From: an uncultured Clostridia bacterium
GTDB taxonomy: Bacteria; Bacillota; Clostridia; Christensenellales; Borkfalkiaceae
NCBI GenBank assembly: GCA_934230055.1
Contig: CAKQEE010000058.1
Coordinates: forward strand, 1-6,814
Direction of reading: 5' to 3'
DNA: 6,814 nt
In this document: piece by piece, positions 6,275 to 6,814 of the stretch
Layout of the letters: each line of letters starts with the position of its first letter
Position numbering within the stretch: the stretch's first letter is position 1
Translations under genes and position numbers: made by a program
The notes under the pieces: generated by a model
The model's database searches: none
The model's input: only the letters and a program-made list of their open reading frames with translations
What the model was told of the DNA's origin: nothing

Positions 6275-6382
6275 ACTATTTTTTGCTCTTGCGTGAGCTT
6301 ATTACAGTATGGAAAAGCATTAAAAGCGCATAAATAAGCAACATTCGGAAGCATAATATTTCTTATAAGTTATAAAAGATAT

Positions 6383-6414
6383 AAAAAATCGTGCGGTTTA
6401 TAAAAAACAACACG
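6383..6414 (-). terminator. Second, U-rich terminator downstream of the 6521 gene
   Basis: On the minus strand CGTGTTGTTT (6414-6405), loop TTTAT, AAACCGCACG (6399-6390) forms a ten-position stem with one mismatch and one G-U, followed by a T and then six T (6388-6383). It follows the hairpin at 6452-6472 and probably backs it up. Confidence 0.65.
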
Positions 6415-6451
6415 GTCTAACAATTTCTCTATTTCCCCTTACATAACGAAA

Positions 6452-6472
6452 CGGCAGGTATTAAACCTGCCG
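6452..6472 (-). terminator. Hairpin 50 bp after the 6521 gene, likely terminator
   Basis: CGGCAGGT, loop of five, ACCTGCCG is a perfect 8-bp GC-rich stem. On the minus strand it is followed by TTTCGTT, only a weak U tract, which may explain the second hairpin 38 bp further on. Confidence 0.65.
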
Positions 6473-6520
6473 CTCCGTATCGCTTATAACTTATCTTTTA
6501 TTCTTATTTTACCTCTTTCG

Positions 6521-6814
6521 TTACGCTACGAGATTCGGCGTTGTCATTGCAAAGGTAAACGTACCGGTTCTTGCCTCGTTAAACCAAACTTGGAAAGAAT
6601 CGACTAAATTATTTGCAAGCGTATCAAGCGATAATTTTACCGTAGTCCATGTACCGTTAGCCAAATCGGTGTTAGTTCCATAGAATCTTAATTGTCTGTT
6701 GCTGCCGTCTTGACTTGCAAACGCATAAATTTCCGCTTCTATATAATTATAGCCCGCGGCTTTCCACGCGGCAATATCTTCCGCCATCACGTTAAATATA
6801 AGTTGTTCGTTAAC
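6521..6814 (-). CDS. C-terminal fragment (97 aa) of an unrecognised, probably beta-rich protein
   Basis: The frame is open from the window edge, so the start lies outside; the GTG/ATG codons at 6790-6785 are internal rather than the likely start, since the frame continues upstream as VNEQLIFNV. The visible end alternates short beta-strand-like stretches rich in aromatic and polar residues: YNYIEAEIYAFAS, NRQLRFYGTNTDL, GTWTTVKLSLDTL, DSFQVWFNEARTGTFTFAM. It ends in PNLVA. This pattern resembles the jelly-roll carbohydrate-binding or adhesion-like domains at the end of large extracellular proteins of gut Firmicutes, but I cannot name a family. There is no sortase LPxTG motif, hydrophobic anchor or charged tail at the C-terminus. 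Two terminators follow, so it is the last gene of its unit. Confidence 0.75.
   Translation of the reverse strand, partial: VNEQLIFNVMAEDIAAWKAAGYNYIEAEIYAFASQDGSNRQLRFYGTNTDLANGTWTTVKLSLDTLANNLVDSFQVWFNEARTGTFTFAMTTPNLVA

Larger units (their letters stand above)
5755..6389. other. Gene-free stretch of about 630 bp between the groESL promoter and upstream terminators
   Basis: No convincing coding region is seen. Two open frames exist, 82 codons on the minus strand (6132-5884, GTG start) and 93 codons on the plus strand (6056-6337). Neither has a good ribosome binding site nor any family resemblance I recognise, and the two overlap each other. Part of the minus frame forms the hairpin at 5965-6000. 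The stretch also contains a long-range stem (6180-6189 with 6264-6274) around a purine-rich minus-strand segment, so it may carry a structured RNA or a decayed gene. Confidence 0.5.

Noticed and set aside
6056..6337. 93-codon plus-strand frame with a hydrophobic stretch
   Set aside because: Only AAGG with a spacing of about 2 nt precedes the ATG. The composition is consistent with random A+T-rich sequence plus a pyrimidine-rich tract, and it overlaps the other weak frame.
5755..6389. tRNA, tmRNA or RNase P RNA in the gene-free stretch
   Set aside because: No T-loop GGTTCGA-type motif, CCA end, or RNase P core motif was found on either strand.
6365..6494. 11-nt inverted repeat ATAAGTTATAA (6365-6375) and TTATAACTTAT (6484-6494) flanking the two terminators
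   Set aside because: Short, A+T-rich and partly self-symmetrical. No target duplication or transposase is visible, so chance is likely.

Overview
The window looks like the chromosome of a low-to-mid GC Gram-positive bacterium of the Clostridia type, plausibly an uncultured gut lineage. This rests on the HrcA/CIRCE-type groESL operon with a sigma-A-like promoter, TTA/ATA-tolerant codon use mixed with GCG/CCG, AGGAGG-like ribosome binding sites, and intergenic repeats of a kind I remember from gut Firmicutes genomes. The exact family cannot be fixed from the sequence. All convincing genes lie on the minus strand, so they are described here in transcription order, from high to low coordinates.

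6814-6521 is the C-terminal 97 residues of a gene entering from the right edge, probably the beta-rich end of a larger and possibly extracellular protein. It is followed by two terminator-like hairpins (6452-6472 and 6390-6414). About 630 bp without a convincing gene follow (6389-5755). That stretch holds a strong 36-nt hairpin (5965-6000) whose G-U pairs favour minus-strand RNA, and a long-range stem (6180-6274).

5754-3740 is the groES-groEL chaperonin operon. It has a -35/-10 promoter, a CIRCE operator with one mismatch, groES (95 aa from its correct start), groEL (541 aa), and two consecutive terminators. The next interval (3653-3206) is a repeat-rich spacer. It contains a 20-bp perfect palindrome element, four near-identical 45-nt repeats at a 52-55 nt period, and a further minus-strand terminator.

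3205-1 is a carbohydrate-degradation unit. A promoter with two 13-bp direct repeats 21 bp apart just upstream of the -35 suggests an activator site. It precedes an 828-aa cytoplasmic glycoside hydrolase family 2 enzyme of the beta-mannosidase type. Thirty bp further on a second GH2-type gene begins. After about 130 residues of GH2 N-terminal domain, this second reading frame switches without a frame break into the middle of threonine synthase (VVPTGNFGNILA...) and runs off the window edge. It lacks both the GH2 catalytic domain and the threonine synthase PLP-lysine region. This chimeric junction near 155-175 is the most unusual observation here. It is either a real rearrangement or a chimeric assembly, and read-level evidence should settle it before the gene is used for any functional inference.
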